64,000 nt of DNA from contig NZ_CP034363.1 in assembly GCF_007981265.1 (NCBI RefSeq), forward strand, positions 4,588,001-4,652,000, in the 5' to 3' direction. Positions 50,745-60,387 of this stretch are shown here, piece after piece; position 1 is the stretch's first letter, and the number at the start of each line of letters is the position of its first letter. The notes below the pieces were generated by a model. That model made no database searches. It saw nothing but the letters and a program-made list of their open reading frames with translations, and was not told where the DNA came from. A program made the position numbers and the translations under genes. The stretch is from Pantoea sp. CCBC3-3-1. GTDB lineage: Bacteria; Pseudomonadota; Gammaproteobacteria; Enterobacterales; Enterobacteriaceae.

Positions 50745-53018
50745 ATGCATCAGCACTCATCTTCATGCACCTGTGGCCATCGCCACGCCATCGGTCAGCA
50801 CGGCTGTAGCAGCTCGTCACGTCCGGTTATTGGCAAAATTACCTCTCTCCATGTTCAGCCTGCTCAAACGGAGGCGAGCTGCTGTGGCGAAGCGGGATGC
50901 AGTTCCGGCGGCTCTCCCGATGAGGAAAGCGACAGAGCCGCCACCGCAGCGGACTGGAGCTGGCTGATAAGCGGAATGGATTGCCCGGCCTGCGCCCGGA
51001 AAATAGAAAATGCCGTCAATCAGATTGACGCAGTTACCCGTGCTCGCGTGATGTTTGCTACGGAAAAGCTGGTAGTGAATACTCACCAGGACGTTCGCGA
51101 GCGCGTGGAACAAGCGGTGCGAAAAGCGGGCTTTACCCTCAAACGCAGTGACCACATGCAGCCCGCCGAGAACGCGCCTGGCTTCCTGAAGCAAAACGGC
51201 ACTCTGCTGCTTCTGTGCGCCCTGATGCTGATAAGCTGGGGGCTGGAGTCCGTCAGCCATCCCGCCGGACAGGCCGCCTTTGTCCTTACCACATTAGTGG
51301 GATGCTGGCCGATTGCCCGCACCGCACTGCGCCTGCTGCGTAGCGGAACGCCTTTTGCGATTGAAACGCTGATGACCGTGGCCGCCATCGGCGCGTTATT
51401 TATCGGTGCGACGGCTGAAGCCGCCATGGTACTGCTGCTGTTTATGCTGGGTGAGCGGCTGGAATCCTATGCCGCCGGGCGCGCGCGACGCGGTGTCACG
51501 GCGCTGATGGCGTTAAAACCGGAAGAGGCGCTGCGCATTGAAAACGATAAACGCCAGACGGTGCCGCTGAGCGCGCTGCGACCCGGTGATATTATTGAGG
51601 TCGCGCCCGGCGCCCGATTGCCAGCCGATGCGCGTCTGGTTTCCCCTTTTGCCAGCTTCGATGAAAGCGCGCTGACCGGCGAGTCGGTTCCTGTCGAGCA
51701 TCAGCAGGGAGAGGTTATCGCTGCGGGCAGCCTCAGTGTCGATCGTCAGGTGAGGCTGTCGGTCGTCTCAGAACCTGGTGCCAGTGCGATCGACCGTATT
51801 CTGCATTTAATTGAAGAAGCTGACAGCCACCGCGCGCCTGTAGAACGTTTTCTCGATCGCTTCAGCCGTATCTATACGCCGCTGATTATGGCGTTCGCGC
51901 TATTGGTGGCCGTTGTTCCACCGTTGGTTACAGGCGACTGGCAAACCTGGATTTATAAAGGCCTTACGCTGCTGCTGATTGGCTGCCCGTGCGCACTGGT
52001 GATTTCCACGCCTGCGGCCATTACCTCTGGCCTGGCGGCGGCCAGTCGGCACGGCGTATTGATTAAAGGAGGAGCGGCGCTGGAAAGCCTGAATGCAGTC
52101 CGTACCTTTGCTTTTGATAAAACCGGCACGCTGACGGAAGGCAAACCGCAGGTAACGGCTATTGTCGCGCTGACTGCCGAAAGCGAAGGAGATCTGCTGG
52201 CAAAAGCCGCTGCTGTTGAGAGCGGTTCTTCTCATCCGCTGGCCCGGGCCATTGTCGCACTGGCGGAAAAACGGCAGCTGAGCATCCCGCCAGCCGCCGA
52301 TCAACAAGCGTTGGCAGGAAGCGGCGTGACGGCAACGGTTGGTGATCACTCACTCCTTCTTTCTTCCCCAGGCAGGCTGGATAGCAATCTGATTCACTTA
52401 CACCAGGAGCAGATTGCAGAGCTTGAATCCGCAGGTAATACGGTGGTGGTGATGTTACAGGATGAGCAACCCGTTGCGCTGTTCGCATTGCGCGATACGC
52501 TTCGTGCGGATGCGGCTTCTGCCTTACGTGAACTTCAGGCGCTGAATATCCGCACGGTGATGCTGACCGGTGATAATCCCAGGGCTGCCGCCGCGATTGC
52601 CGCCGAACTGGCCATTGATTACCGGGCAGGTCTGTTACCGGCTGACAAGGTGGCAGCCATCAGCGAAATGAATCGGCAGCAACCTGTCGCGATGGTCGGC
52701 GACGGCATTAATGACGCACCGGCAATGAAGACAGCGACAGTGGGCATTGCTATGGGTAGCGGCAGCGATGTGGCGCTTGAAACGGCCGATGCCGCGCTAA
52801 CGCATAACCGGTTGCAAGGTCTGGCAACCATGATTCGGCTGGCACGTGCCACCCACGCCAATATTCGCCAAAACATTGCTCTGGCGTTGGGGTTAAAAGG
52901 TCTGTTTCTGATTACTACCCTCGCTGGCATTACCGGCTTATGGCTGGCGGTACTTGCGGATTCGGGGGCCACGGCGTTAGTAACCGCTAACGCATTGCGG
53001 CTGTTGAGCAAGCGCTGA
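50745..53018 (+). CDS. zntA: Zn/Cd/Pb-exporting P1B-type ATPase
   Basis: A 757-residue metal pump. The N-terminus has Cys/His clusters (CTCGHRH, SCCGEAGCSS) and a heavy-metal domain with GMDCPAC at about residue 77. The core has the membrane CPC motif (IGCPCALVIST), phosphorylation site DKTGTLTEG, and hinge GDGINDAPAMK. It exports Zn, Cd and Pb from the cytoplasm. Control by ZntR is clear from the promoter. Confidence 0.97.
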   Translation: MHQHSSSCTCGHRHAIGQHGCSSSSRPVIGKITSLHVQPAQTEASCCGEAGCSSGGSPDEESDRAATAADWSWLISGMDCPACARKIENAVNQIDAVTRARVMFATEKLVVNTHQDVRERVEQAVRKAGFTLKRSDHMQPAENAPGFLKQNGTLLLLCALMLISWGLESVSHPAGQAAFVLTTLVGCWPIARTALRLLRSGTPFAIETLMTVAAIGALFIGATAEAAMVLLLFMLGERLESYAAGRARRGVTALMALKPEEALRIENDKRQTVPLSALRPGDIIEVAPGARLPADARLVSPFASFDESALTGESVPVEHQQGEVIAAGSLSVDRQVRLSVVSEPGASAIDRILHLIEEADSHRAPVERFLDRFSRIYTPLIMAFALLVAVVPPLVTGDWQTWIYKGLTLLLIGCPCALVISTPAAITSGLAAASRHGVLIKGGAALESLNAVRTFAFDKTGTLTEGKPQVTAIVALTAESEGDLLAKAAAVESGSSHPLARAIVALAEKRQLSIPPAADQQALAGSGVTATVGDHSLLLSSPGRLDSNLIHLHQEQIAELESAGNTVVVMLQDEQPVALFALRDTLRADAASALRELQALNIRTVMLTGDNPRAAAAIAAELAIDYRAGLLPADKVAAISEMNRQQPVAMVGDGINDAPAMKTATVGIAMGSGSDVALETADAALTHNRLQGLATMIRLARATHANIRQNIALALGLKGLFLITTLAGITGLWLAVLADSGATALVTANALRLLSKR

Positions 53019-53021
53019 AAC

Positions 53022-53056
53022 AAAAAGAGATGCGCTGGCACCAACAGCCAGTGCGC
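53022..53056 (-). terminator. Terminator after tusA
   Basis: On the minus strand GCGCACTGGC and GCCAGCGC (two-base bulge) are followed by ATCTCTTTTTG. It lies between convergent tusA and zntA and overlaps the tusA end by a few bases at most. Confidence 0.6.
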
Positions 53057-53302
53057 CTAAAGACCTTTTTTCAGCAGGTAGCGATAAGGTAACTCTGTGG
53101 TCGCCTGCGCCACCAGCGTATGTTCCATAAAACGGCAAAAGCCGGGAATATCGCGGGTGGTCGCCGGATCATCAGCGATGATCAGCAACGTTTCGCCTTC
53201 CTGCATATGGCGTACGGCTTTACGTACCATCATCACCGGCTCGGGACAACGCAGGCCAAGCGCATCAAGGGTTTGATCGGGATTAGCGAACGGCTCGCTC
53301 AT
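53057..53302 (-). CDS. tusA: Sulfurtransferase TusA
   Basis: An 81-residue sulfur carrier passing persulfide from IscS to TusBCD for 2-thiolation of tRNA wobble uridine. The active Cys is residue 19 in LRCPEPVMM; Cys56 (GFCRF) is also kept, as in E. coli. Single gene between zntA and yhhQ. Confidence 0.96.
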   Translation of the reverse strand: MSEPFANPDQTLDALGLRCPEPVMMVRKAVRHMQEGETLLIIADDPATTRDIPGFCRFMEHTLVAQATTELPYRYLLKKGL

Positions 53303-53398
53303 AGGACTCTCATTCTGACGGGAAAACTACTGCCATTTTACCCGTAGCGTTAGTATGTGCAAGCAACCTGCCGGTATCGTTTGCGCTAAAATTAACCA

Positions 53399-53426
53399 TT
53401 GCAATAGCAGATTGATTCGGTAAGAT
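53399..53426 (+). promoter_or_regulatory. Likely yhhQ promoter
   Basis: TTGCAA (53399-53404), 16-base spacer, TAAGAT (53421-53426). It would give a leader of about 65 bases that contains the riboswitch-like element. Confidence 0.45.
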
Positions 53427-53456
53427 GCCGCGCAATCGCTCTGGCGAGATCTCTTT

Positions 53457-53490
53457 TTTTGGGTTCCCTCACCCCAATATTCAAAAAGGT
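53457..53490 (+). promoter_or_regulatory. Candidate preQ1-I riboswitch of yhhQ
   Basis: The leader reads TTGGG (53459-53463), TTCCCTCAC, CCCAA (53473-53477), TATTC, AAAAAGG (53483-53489). TTGGG and CCCAA form the P1 stem. Loop bases CCT (53467-53469) can pair with AGG (53487-53489), making an H-type pseudoknot with an A-rich third loop. This is the layout of preQ1-I riboswitches, including the GGTTC-like loop start and a C just before the closing CCC. AGG is also the ribosome site of yhhQ, so ligand binding would hide it. The next gene imports queuosine precursors, which strongly supports the call. Confidence 0.75.
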
Positions 53491-53496
53491 AAGATG

Positions 53497-54162
53497 ATGA
53501 TTTTATTCTCTTCACGTCAACGCACGCATGCGTTGATCTGGCTGTCGCTCTTTCATTTGCTGGTCATTACCTCCAGTAATTATCTGGTGCAGCTACCGAT
53601 CTCTGTTTTTGGCCTGCATACCACCTGGGGCGCGTTTAGCTTTCCCTTTATTTTCCTGGCAACCGATTTAACCGTACGGATTTTTGGCGCGCCGCTGGCC
53701 CGTCGCATCATCCTTGCGGTGATGATCCCCGCCCTGTTTATCTCCTATGGCGTTTCTGCGCTGTTTTATCAGGGGGAATGGCAAGGGTTTGCCGCGCTGG
53801 AAAAAGTTAACCTGTTTGTCGCCCGTATCGCCTGCGCCAGCTTTATGGCTTACGCGCTTGGGCAGATTCTGGATGTGCAGGTCTTTAATCGCCTGCGCAA
53901 GCTGCCGCAGTGGTGGATAGCGCCGGCTTCCGCTATGTTTCTCGGTAATATCAGCGATACGCTGGCGTTCTTCTTTATCGCTTTCTATAAGAGCCCCGAT
54001 GCGTTTATGGCGCAAAACTGGGTCGAGATCGCGATGGTCGACTACAGCTTTAAAGTGCTTATCTGCATGGTTTTCTTCCTGCCCGCCTATGGCGTGCTGT
54101 TAAACGCCACGCTCAAACGCTTAACGGAAAAATCCTCTGGCGCTCAGGTTAACTTCGGCTAA
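53497..54162 (+). CDS. yhhQ: Queuosine precursor (preQ0/preQ1) transporter YhhQ
   Basis: A 221-residue inner-membrane protein of the COG1738 family, about six helices. Near-identical blocks to E. coli YhhQ include HLLVITSSNYLVQLP, TTWGAFSFPFIFLATDLTVRIFGAPLARR and DTLAFFFIAFYKSPDAFMA. YhhQ imports 7-deazaguanine precursors for queuosine in tRNA. Two ATG codons stand in tandem (53494, 53497); the second gives better ribosome-site spacing and equals the E. coli start. Candidate preQ1 riboswitch directly upstream. Confidence 0.95.
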   Translation: MILFSSRQRTHALIWLSLFHLLVITSSNYLVQLPISVFGLHTTWGAFSFPFIFLATDLTVRIFGAPLARRIILAVMIPALFISYGVSALFYQGEWQGFAALEKVNLFVARIACASFMAYALGQILDVQVFNRLRKLPQWWIAPASAMFLGNISDTLAFFFIAFYKSPDAFMAQNWVEIAMVDYSFKVLICMVFFLPAYGVLLNATLKRLTEKSSGAQVNFG

Positions 54163-54257
54163 GCTGCATTCTGTCACAGAGTGTCGGTTGCTTTTGCCAA
54201 CTGATTACTATTGTATGAGTGGCTGAACAGAGCACACTTAACGTAAAAGGGATCATG

Positions 54258-54815
54258 ATGCGTAACTTACTGAAATATGCCGGCATTGGCTTACTGGTGG
54301 TCGGTCTGACCGCCTGCGACGGCAAAGATGAAAAAGCCGCAGCCGATGATAACGGCGTCAGCAGCAGTCAAAGCAGCCAGACCGTTACCCTGCTGGATGG
54401 CAAACTCAGCTTCTCGCTGCCAGCGGGCATGTCCGATCAGAGCGGCAAGCTGGGTACTCAGGCTAATAATATGCACGTCTACGCCGACGCGTCGGGTCAG
54501 AAAGCGATTATTGTCATTGAAGGCGACGCAACCACTGAAGGCCTGGATGTAATGGCTAAACGCCTGGAAGCTCAGCAGCGTAATCGCGATCCACAGTTGC
54601 AGGTTGTCACCAATAAATCGATTGAACTGAAAGGCCAGCAGGCGCAGCAGCTGGATACTGTAATTTCAGCGAAGAGCCAGTCTTCATGGTCATCCGTGGT
54701 ACTGGCGAAAGTCGATGGCAAACTGCTGACGCTGCAAATCACGCTGCCAGCCGATAATCAGCAGCAGTCGCAGACTGAGGCAGAGAACATCATCAATACT
54801 ATCGTTCTGAAATAA
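54258..54815 (+). CDS. dcrB: Lipoprotein DcrB
   Basis: A 185-residue lipoprotein with lipobox VGLTAC (Cys20). The mature part has a low-complexity linker and the domain [30 protein letters not shown], almost equal to E. coli DcrB, a factor required for phage C1 and C6 DNA entry and later tied to envelope lipoprotein maturation. Start at the second of two ATG codons (54255, 54258) by spacing. In E. coli yhhS and others follow; here an inositol island does. Confidence 0.93.
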   Translation: MRNLLKYAGIGLLVVGLTACDGKDEKAAADDNGVSSSQSSQTVTLLDGKLSFSLPAGMSDQSGKLGTQANNMHVYADASGQKAIIVIEGDATTEGLDVMAKRLEAQQRNRDPQLQVVTNKSIELKGQQAQQLDTVISAKSQSSWSSVVLAKVDGKLLTLQITLPADNQQQSQTEAENIINTIVLK

Positions 54816-54855
54816 CGGCTGGCTGACTCAGAAATCCTGGTTCAGAAGCGATAGC

Positions 54856-54892
54856 AAAAAGCCCCTGCGCTTGATTAAGCCAGGGGCTTTTT
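54856..54892. terminator. Bidirectional terminator between dcrB and iolE
   Basis: AAAAAGCCCCTG (54856-54867) and CAGGGGCTTTTT (54881-54892): a 12-bp stem including the A/T tracts. Confidence 0.9.
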
Positions 54893-54931
54893 ATTTTCAG
54901 CTGTTCGCCGGTTGCTACAGGGTATGGGTCG

Positions 54932-55828
54932 TTACAGACCCGCGTGCTCACGAATATATTTTCTGGCCTTCACTGCGTATTCAAAAGGGTTCGCCAGCGC
55001 CGGATCCTGCTCGGCTTCCACCACCATCCAGCCTTTGTAGCCTGATTCGTCGAGGATTTTGAATACTGGCGCAAAATCAATAACGCCATCTCCGGGTACG
55101 GTAAAGGTGCCTTTTTTCACGCCGTCGAGAAAAGAGAGCTTCTGGCTTTTTACCTGCGCCACGATGTCATCGCGTACATCTTTCAGATGCACGTGGTTAA
55201 TACGTGGCAGATATTTTTCCAGAATGGCCAGCATCTGTGCTTCGCTGCCTTCGGAATAGTAGGCGTGGCCGGTATCGAACAGCAGATAAACATTGTCATT
55301 GGTCAGTGACATAAAGCGGTCAATCTCTTCAGCTGTCTGAATGCCAGTGCCCATATGGTGATGCAAACAAACCTGCATGCCTTTTTCTGCGGCAAGCACG
55401 GCCAGTTCGTTATAGCCTTCTGCCGTCAGCCGCCACTCATCATCGGTGAAATGGGGTTTTTCCTCCAGCACCGCCAGCGCAGTTCCCTGAATGCTTTTGC
55501 TCTGCTCAGAACAGCCTATGACCTTCGCTCCCATCGCATGCAGAAAATCACGATGATTGATAAATTCATCAATGGTTTTTGCTTTGTCGCCGTTGGCAAA
55601 AAAAGTACTGAACCAGGCGTTGCAGATTTGAATCCCCCGAATTTCCAGCATTGGCTTTAATACTGCTGGATCGCGCGGATATTTACTGCCAACCTCACTG
55701 CCGGTGAAACCTGCCAGCGCCATTTCACTGACAATCTGCTGGAAGGTATTTTCTGAGCCCAGTTCGGGCATATCATCGTTGGTCCAGCCGATCGGCGCGA
55801 TGGCCAGCTTAACGTTATCTTTATTCAT
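54932..55828 (-). CDS. iolE: Myo-inosose-2 dehydratase
   Basis: A 298-residue TIM-barrel enzyme that removes water from scyllo-inosose to give trihydroxycyclohexanedione, step 2 of inositol breakdown. Family features: [17 protein letters not shown] at the N-terminus, [36 protein letters not shown] and VVEAEQDP with metal ligands. Last gene of the leftward iolD-iolG-iolH-iolE unit. Confidence 0.94.
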   Translation of the reverse strand: MNKDNVKLAIAPIGWTNDDMPELGSENTFQQIVSEMALAGFTGSEVGSKYPRDPAVLKPMLEIRGIQICNAWFSTFFANGDKAKTIDEFINHRDFLHAMGAKVIGCSEQSKSIQGTALAVLEEKPHFTDDEWRLTAEGYNELAVLAAEKGMQVCLHHHMGTGIQTAEEIDRFMSLTNDNVYLLFDTGHAYYSEGSEAQMLAILEKYLPRINHVHLKDVRDDIVAQVKSQKLSFLDGVKKGTFTVPGDGVIDFAPVFKILDESGYKGWMVVEAEQDPALANPFEYAVKARKYIREHAGL

Positions 55829-55871
55829 GGTGTTGCCTCAGAGGTCGATAAGGCGGCAAGGCCGCCCGACA

Positions 55872-56756
55872 TTAGCGGTTCAGCAGCTCGCGCTCAATCA
55901 GTTCCCGCGTTTCCACTGCCTGATATTTCATTTTTTCCGGATAACCAAACAGCGAAGAGGCGATAATCGACTCACCACCTACTTTCCAGGTACGGTTGGC
56001 AAAATCCATCTCACGCAGTGTCTGGAACAACGTATCGAAATCCACTTCGCCCTCGCCTACGCCAACGTGCTGATGGATTGTGGCATCCACACCCGGTGGA
56101 TTGACGATATAGCGACAATGCTTGGTATGGTTCATGGTATCGGCGACAAGTACGTGAGACAGATCGGCACCGGCATACTCCAGCATGCTTTTCACATCCC
56201 CTTTACCTTTGTCATAAAAGAAGGTGTGAGGGATGCTGTACAGATACTTCACGTTGTCGCTGCGAAAGGATTTCACCAGGTCGGCGGTTTCGTTGTTTTC
56301 TTCGCAAAAATCCCACGGATGTGACTGAATTTCGATGCGGATGCCTTCACGTTCAACGATGGGTAACAACTCTTCCATTGAGCGATAAAACATTTCTTCA
56401 CAGATTTCAGGCTCGTTAGGCGTGCCGGACAGCTCGGTATTGATTACCTGCACACCAGTTTCTACCGCAATTTCTATCATGCGTTTCCAGTTGCGCACAG
56501 CGGCCTGACGCCGTGCTTCATCCGGGCCTGACCAGCGATACACCACGATAAAAGAGGAGATTTCCAGCCCGGTTTCACGCAGCGCGTTTTTATACTCGGT
56601 GATGATTTCCCGACTGGCCTTAGGATGCTTATAGAACGGATTGATCTGCGGATGCGGCGACTGTTCAATATATTTGTAGCCCCAGTCGGCAACCTGGTGG
56701 ACCATTTTGGTGATCCCCAAATCTTTAATGACATCCACATCAAAGGCGATTTTCAT
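55872..56756 (-). CDS. iolH: Sugar-phosphate isomerase/epimerase-like protein, IolH type
   Basis: A 294-residue TIM barrel of the AP-endonuclease 2 family. Metal-ligand type motifs are VINTELSG, IEIQSHPWDF, LYSIPHTFFY, LVADTMNH and GEGEVDFDTLF. It resembles IolH of Salmonella and Klebsiella inositol clusters, whose role is not settled (possibly an isomerase of inosose or a ring-opened product). It lies between iolG and iolE; gap 43 bases to iolE. The name rests on context and recalled similarity. Confidence 0.75.
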   Translation of the reverse strand: MKIAFDVDVIKDLGITKMVHQVADWGYKYIEQSPHPQINPFYKHPKASREIITEYKNALRETGLEISSFIVVYRWSGPDEARRQAAVRNWKRMIEIAVETGVQVINTELSGTPNEPEICEEMFYRSMEELLPIVEREGIRIEIQSHPWDFCEENNETADLVKSFRSDNVKYLYSIPHTFFYDKGKGDVKSMLEYAGADLSHVLVADTMNHTKHCRYIVNPPGVDATIHQHVGVGEGEVDFDTLFQTLREMDFANRTWKVGGESIIASSLFGYPEKMKYQAVETRELIERELLNR

Positions 56757-56816
56757 CGATATCTCCCTGCTAGTCTGTTCGGTTCTCCTCCGGACATGCC
56801 GGAGGAAAGGTAAGCG

Positions 56817-57830
56817 CTATTTGTTATAAAACGCCGGGCGTGGTGGCAGCTCAACCGGCTCGATGGCTCCACTTTCCTGCGCTTTCAGACAGGCATCTGC
56901 AGCAACGGAAGCAGCATACCCATCCCAGGCGGAAGGCCCCTGCAGCTGACCTGCTGAGGCATCGTTGATGAATGCCTGCAGCTCAACGTCATAAGCATCA
57001 ATAAAACGGTCTTTCCAGTCAGTCAAAATGGTGGTCGCCAGCTTCGCATCTTTACGCATTTGTACCGATGCCGGCTCCGGCAGCTTCGCAATGCCCGTTT
57101 CGCCTACCACTTCGCACTGAATGTCGTAGCCGTAAGCGCAGTTAACGAAAATTTCGACGTCGATACGGGTGCCTTTCTGCGTTTCAAAAAGAACAATTTG
57201 TGGGTCACGCAGCTTCGCATGGGAATTTTTGGTTGAGCGTGGGAACACCACCTGCACGCTTTTATAGTCATCTTCGGTCAGCCAGCGCAGCACATCCAGC
57301 TCGTGGATCAACGTGTTGGTGATCGCCATATCGGTGGTGTAGCTCTCCGGCACGGTTGGGTTACGGTGAGCGCAGTGCAGCATCAGCGGCTCGCCGATAT
57401 CACCATTGGTAATAACCTGCTTGAGCGCGCGATAACCCGCATCGTAAGGACGCATAAAGCCCACCTGTACCAGCCGTTTGCCGTGAGCAATTTCCGCGTC
57501 AACGATGCGACGACACCCTTCGGCACTCAACGCCAGTGGCTTTTCACAGAACACCGGTTTGCCTGCGGCGATAGCAGCAAGCGTAAACTCTTCGTGCGTA
57601 GGATCCCATGAAGTAACAATCAGCGCATCTACGTCCGATGAGCGAATTACATCATGGCCATTCGCATAAACCTCAGCATCCAGCCCCAGCCGGCTGACGA
57701 TGCCTTTGGCGCCTTCAATGTTGATATCGGAAACAGCGACAACCGTCGCCCCCTGCAATACCTTGCTGCAGCGACGAATATGTTCTTGTCCAATTGCACC
57801 GGTGCCGATAACGCCAAGTTTCAGTGTCAT
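56817..57830 (-). CDS. iolG: Myo-inositol 2-dehydrogenase
   Basis: A 337-residue NAD-dependent oxidoreductase of the Gfo/Idh/MocA family. Rossmann motif [15 protein letters not shown], catalytic CEKPLAL with Lys, and [13 protein letters not shown] with the conserved Asp/His. It makes scyllo-inosose from myo-inositol, the first step. ATG 57830 has GGAG 5 bases upstream; a frame to 57845 is not used. Confidence 0.94.
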   Translation of the reverse strand: MTLKLGVIGTGAIGQEHIRRCSKVLQGATVVAVSDINIEGAKGIVSRLGLDAEVYANGHDVIRSSDVDALIVTSWDPTHEEFTLAAIAAGKPVFCEKPLALSAEGCRRIVDAEIAHGKRLVQVGFMRPYDAGYRALKQVITNGDIGEPLMLHCAHRNPTVPESYTTDMAITNTLIHELDVLRWLTEDDYKSVQVVFPRSTKNSHAKLRDPQIVLFETQKGTRIDVEIFVNCAYGYDIQCEVVGETGIAKLPEPASVQMRKDAKLATTILTDWKDRFIDAYDVELQAFINDASAGQLQGPSAWDGYAASVAADACLKAQESGAIEPVELPPRPAFYNK

Positions 57831-57914
57831 AACTACTCCGTTCAAATGTAGGGTGAGGGGCGTTCTCCGGGCTGAGAAACTCAGCCCGGCTCAGGTCAGA
57901 TCTAAAAAGGATTA

Positions 57915-59855
57915 TTAGTATTTTCGAGCCTGGTCGATATGCTCGTTCAGCATGCGCGCGACCGCATCAACACGTTCTGATTGCGAAACTTGCGCCCCGC
58001 CCACTCGCCACCAGCTGAAATATTTGTGCACCATGGTTTTTGGCAGCACTTTGATATCAATCAGCGTTGATACCGGCGACAGCTGCGCTTCGATCAGCGC
58101 CTGCTTCAGCCCTTCAAGCGTAGTGACTCGCCAGGTTTTACAGCCGTAACCCGCGGCAATGGCGGCAAAGTCTATTGGAATAAACCCGCCGTCCAGCTTG
58201 CCGCCCTCGGCATTGCGAAAGCGGAACTCGGTGGTAAAACTGTCCATGCCGTGTTCCATTTGCAGGTTATTGATGCAGCCGTTGGTCATATTGTCGAACA
58301 GCAGCACGTTGATCTTCGCTCTCTCCTGAATGGAGGTCACCAGTTCGGAATGCAGCATCATGAAAGAGCCATCCCCCACCAGCGTGTAAACCTCGCGGTG
58401 TGGCTCCGCCAGCTTAACGCCCAGTGAGGCATTCACTTCATAACCCATGCACGAATAGCCATATTCCACGTGATAGCTGTTGTAATCTTTATTGCGCCAG
58501 ACGCGCTGGAGATCCCCGGGCAAACTACCTGCCGCCGCAACGATCACCGCGTCCTTTGGGAGGTTTTCATTTAGCGTACCCAGCACGCTGCTCTGCGTCA
58601 GGAACGAGTCGGTCAGGCGATTAAATTCGGCAAAGACCGCTTCACGATCCAGACGATCGTCAATTTCCGGGATAAAGCCGTCGTTGCTGTAAACCGCCTG
58701 ATAAACGCGCTGCGTTTCTTTCAGCAGTTTGCTCTGTGCCTGGGCGACTTTTTCACCCCAGCCGCTAACGAAATCATGCACTGCCAGGCGGTTTTCGAGC
58801 GCGGTTAATGCCTCACGCGCATCGGCTACCACCTGCACGGCGTCCAGCTTGTAGGCATCAAAGTTACTGACATTGATATTCAGATAGCTGACGTCCGGAT
58901 TGTGGAAAATCCATTTTGATGCCGTCGTAAAGTCGGTGTAACGGGTGCCAATGCCAATCACCAGATCGGCCTCTTTTGCCAGCAGGTTCGCCGCCAGGCA
59001 GCCCGTCTCACCCACGCCGCCTACGTTCAGAGGATGATCGGAGAGGATCGTGCCTTTACCGGCCTGAGTTTCGGCAAAAGGAATCTGGTAGCGTTCCGCA
59101 AATTTCAGTAGCGCATCGCCCGCGCCGGAGTATTTCACGCCGCCGCCGCAAACGATCAACGGCTTGCGCTTGCCTGCGATCAGTTTCAACGCTGCGTCCA
59201 GCTGGGCTTCCGTCGGCAGGCGACGATCCAGCAGATGGACACGCTTCTGGAAGAAATAGTCAGGGAAATCCCAGGCTTCACCCTGCACATCCTGCGGCAG
59301 AGAAAGGGTCACCGCGCCGGTTTCTGCCGGATCCGTCAGCACCCGCATCGCATTAATGCAGGCGGTCATCAGCTGTTCCGGCCGGTTAATCCGATCCCAG
59401 TATTTACTGACGGCACGAAAAGCATCGTTAGTGCTGATGCTGAGATCGTGGCTCTGCTCGATTTGCTGCAATACCGGATCCGGCTGCCGGGTAGCGAATA
59501 CATCGCCAGGCAACAGTAATAACGGAATACGGTTGGCGGAGGCCGTGCCCGCAGCGGTAAGCATATTTGCCGCGCCTGGCCCAACGGAAGAGGTGCAGGC
59601 AATAATTTCACGGCGTAATTTTTGTTTGGCGTAGCCGATTGCCGCGTGCGCCATGCCCTGCTCGTTGCGGCCCTGATGCACCACTAAGTCGCCGCTATCC
59701 TGTTCCAGCGCCTGGCCCAGCCCCAGCACGTTGCCATGACCGAAAATGGCAAAAATTCCCTTTACGAATTTGGTTTCAACGCCATCTACCGACAGATACT
59801 GGTTATCCAGGAATCTGACCAGAGCCTGTGCTGTGGTTAATCTGATCTTACTCAT
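57915..59855 (-). CDS. iolD: Trihydroxycyclohexane-1,2-dione hydrolase (ThDP enzyme)
   Basis: A 646-residue thiamine-diphosphate enzyme opening the ring to 5-deoxyglucuronate. Domain order: N-terminal Pyr domain with [14 protein letters not shown] and the catalytic acid, central domain, then PP domain with [30 protein letters not shown] (GDG to NN-type motif). The start [16 protein letters not shown] at 59855 has GGAAGAG upstream; the open frame to 59984 has no support. First gene of the leftward iol unit. Confidence 0.94.
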   Translation of the reverse strand: MSKIRLTTAQALVRFLDNQYLSVDGVETKFVKGIFAIFGHGNVLGLGQALEQDSGDLVVHQGRNEQGMAHAAIGYAKQKLRREIIACTSSVGPGAANMLTAAGTASANRIPLLLLPGDVFATRQPDPVLQQIEQSHDLSISTNDAFRAVSKYWDRINRPEQLMTACINAMRVLTDPAETGAVTLSLPQDVQGEAWDFPDYFFQKRVHLLDRRLPTEAQLDAALKLIAGKRKPLIVCGGGVKYSGAGDALLKFAERYQIPFAETQAGKGTILSDHPLNVGGVGETGCLAANLLAKEADLVIGIGTRYTDFTTASKWIFHNPDVSYLNINVSNFDAYKLDAVQVVADAREALTALENRLAVHDFVSGWGEKVAQAQSKLLKETQRVYQAVYSNDGFIPEIDDRLDREAVFAEFNRLTDSFLTQSSVLGTLNENLPKDAVIVAAAGSLPGDLQRVWRNKDYNSYHVEYGYSCMGYEVNASLGVKLAEPHREVYTLVGDGSFMMLHSELVTSIQERAKINVLLFDNMTNGCINNLQMEHGMDSFTTEFRFRNAEGGKLDGGFIPIDFAAIAAGYGCKTWRVTTLEGLKQALIEAQLSPVSTLIDIKVLPKTMVHKYFSWWRVGGAQVSQSERVDAVARMLNEHIDQARKY

Positions 59856-60108
59856 TTGCTCTTCCTTCACGGTACGGCGGCAGGCCAGAGGCCGACCGCG
59901 GTTCGCCTGAGTAGTCGCCACTGCGGTGACAGGCGACGGCTGTAAGTGAAACGTGAGGCGATTATAAACAAATTTTTTTTTCACTAAACACCATTACAGA
60001 AGAAACGTTTCATTTTGCGAGAGAGATCAAAGAATGCGATGTAACGAGTGCTGAAGAGGCGATCTAACCGACACATTTGCCCTGTGGAGAGCATGTCACC
60101 TGGTAAAT

Positions 60109-60179
60109 AAAAAAATCTCTCTTATATCAACAAGATGATTGGCATCTCATCGGCGCGAAATGCCCGCGTAAAAGAGAGA
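60109..60179 (-). ncRNA. Terminator-like structured element in the iolD leader
   Basis: On the minus strand TCTCTCTT (from 60179) pairs with AAGAGAGA (ending 60116), directly followed by seven T (60109-60115). Between the arms a second stem GATGA/TCATC (60134-60151) can form. A closed multi-branch stem plus T-tract is the shape of an attenuator or of the 3' end of a small RNA. It lies about 250 bases before iolD in its transcription direction. No family recognised. Confidence 0.4.
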
Positions 60180-60251
60180 CCTTTAACCCGGCTGGCCGTA
60201 AATTTGTTGCCTCAAGCCAGAGTTTTATCCACCTCACACTTTTGGGCTAAT

Positions 60252-60279
60252 AATTTCATTCTATATTGAAGTTGAAATT
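60252..60279. promoter_or_regulatory. Candidate IolR operator upstream of iolC
   Basis: AATTTCA (60252-60258) and TGAAATT (60273-60279) are inverted with centres 21 bases apart, two helical turns. GAAAT/ATTTC words recur before iolR. The link to IolR is inferred. Confidence 0.35.
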
Positions 60280-60387
60280 TTTATTCTCCATACTGACTTT
60301 CATGCCAGATCCGCAAGCCAGGACATCATGTTCAGGAGGATCGCTCGAAAGCACAGCTGAATGGGCTTATCACAGAAGGAAAACAGA

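Larger units (their letters stand above)
59856..60387. other. Divergent iolD-iolC control region
   Basis: A 532-base gap with promoters for both directions and no gene. Noted inside: a perfect palindrome GAAACGTTTC (60002-60011), a foldable segment (60109-60179, listed separately), and a dyad of AATTTCA (60252-60258) with TGAAATT (60273-60279). No -10/-35 pair was fixed with confidence. Confidence 0.6.
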
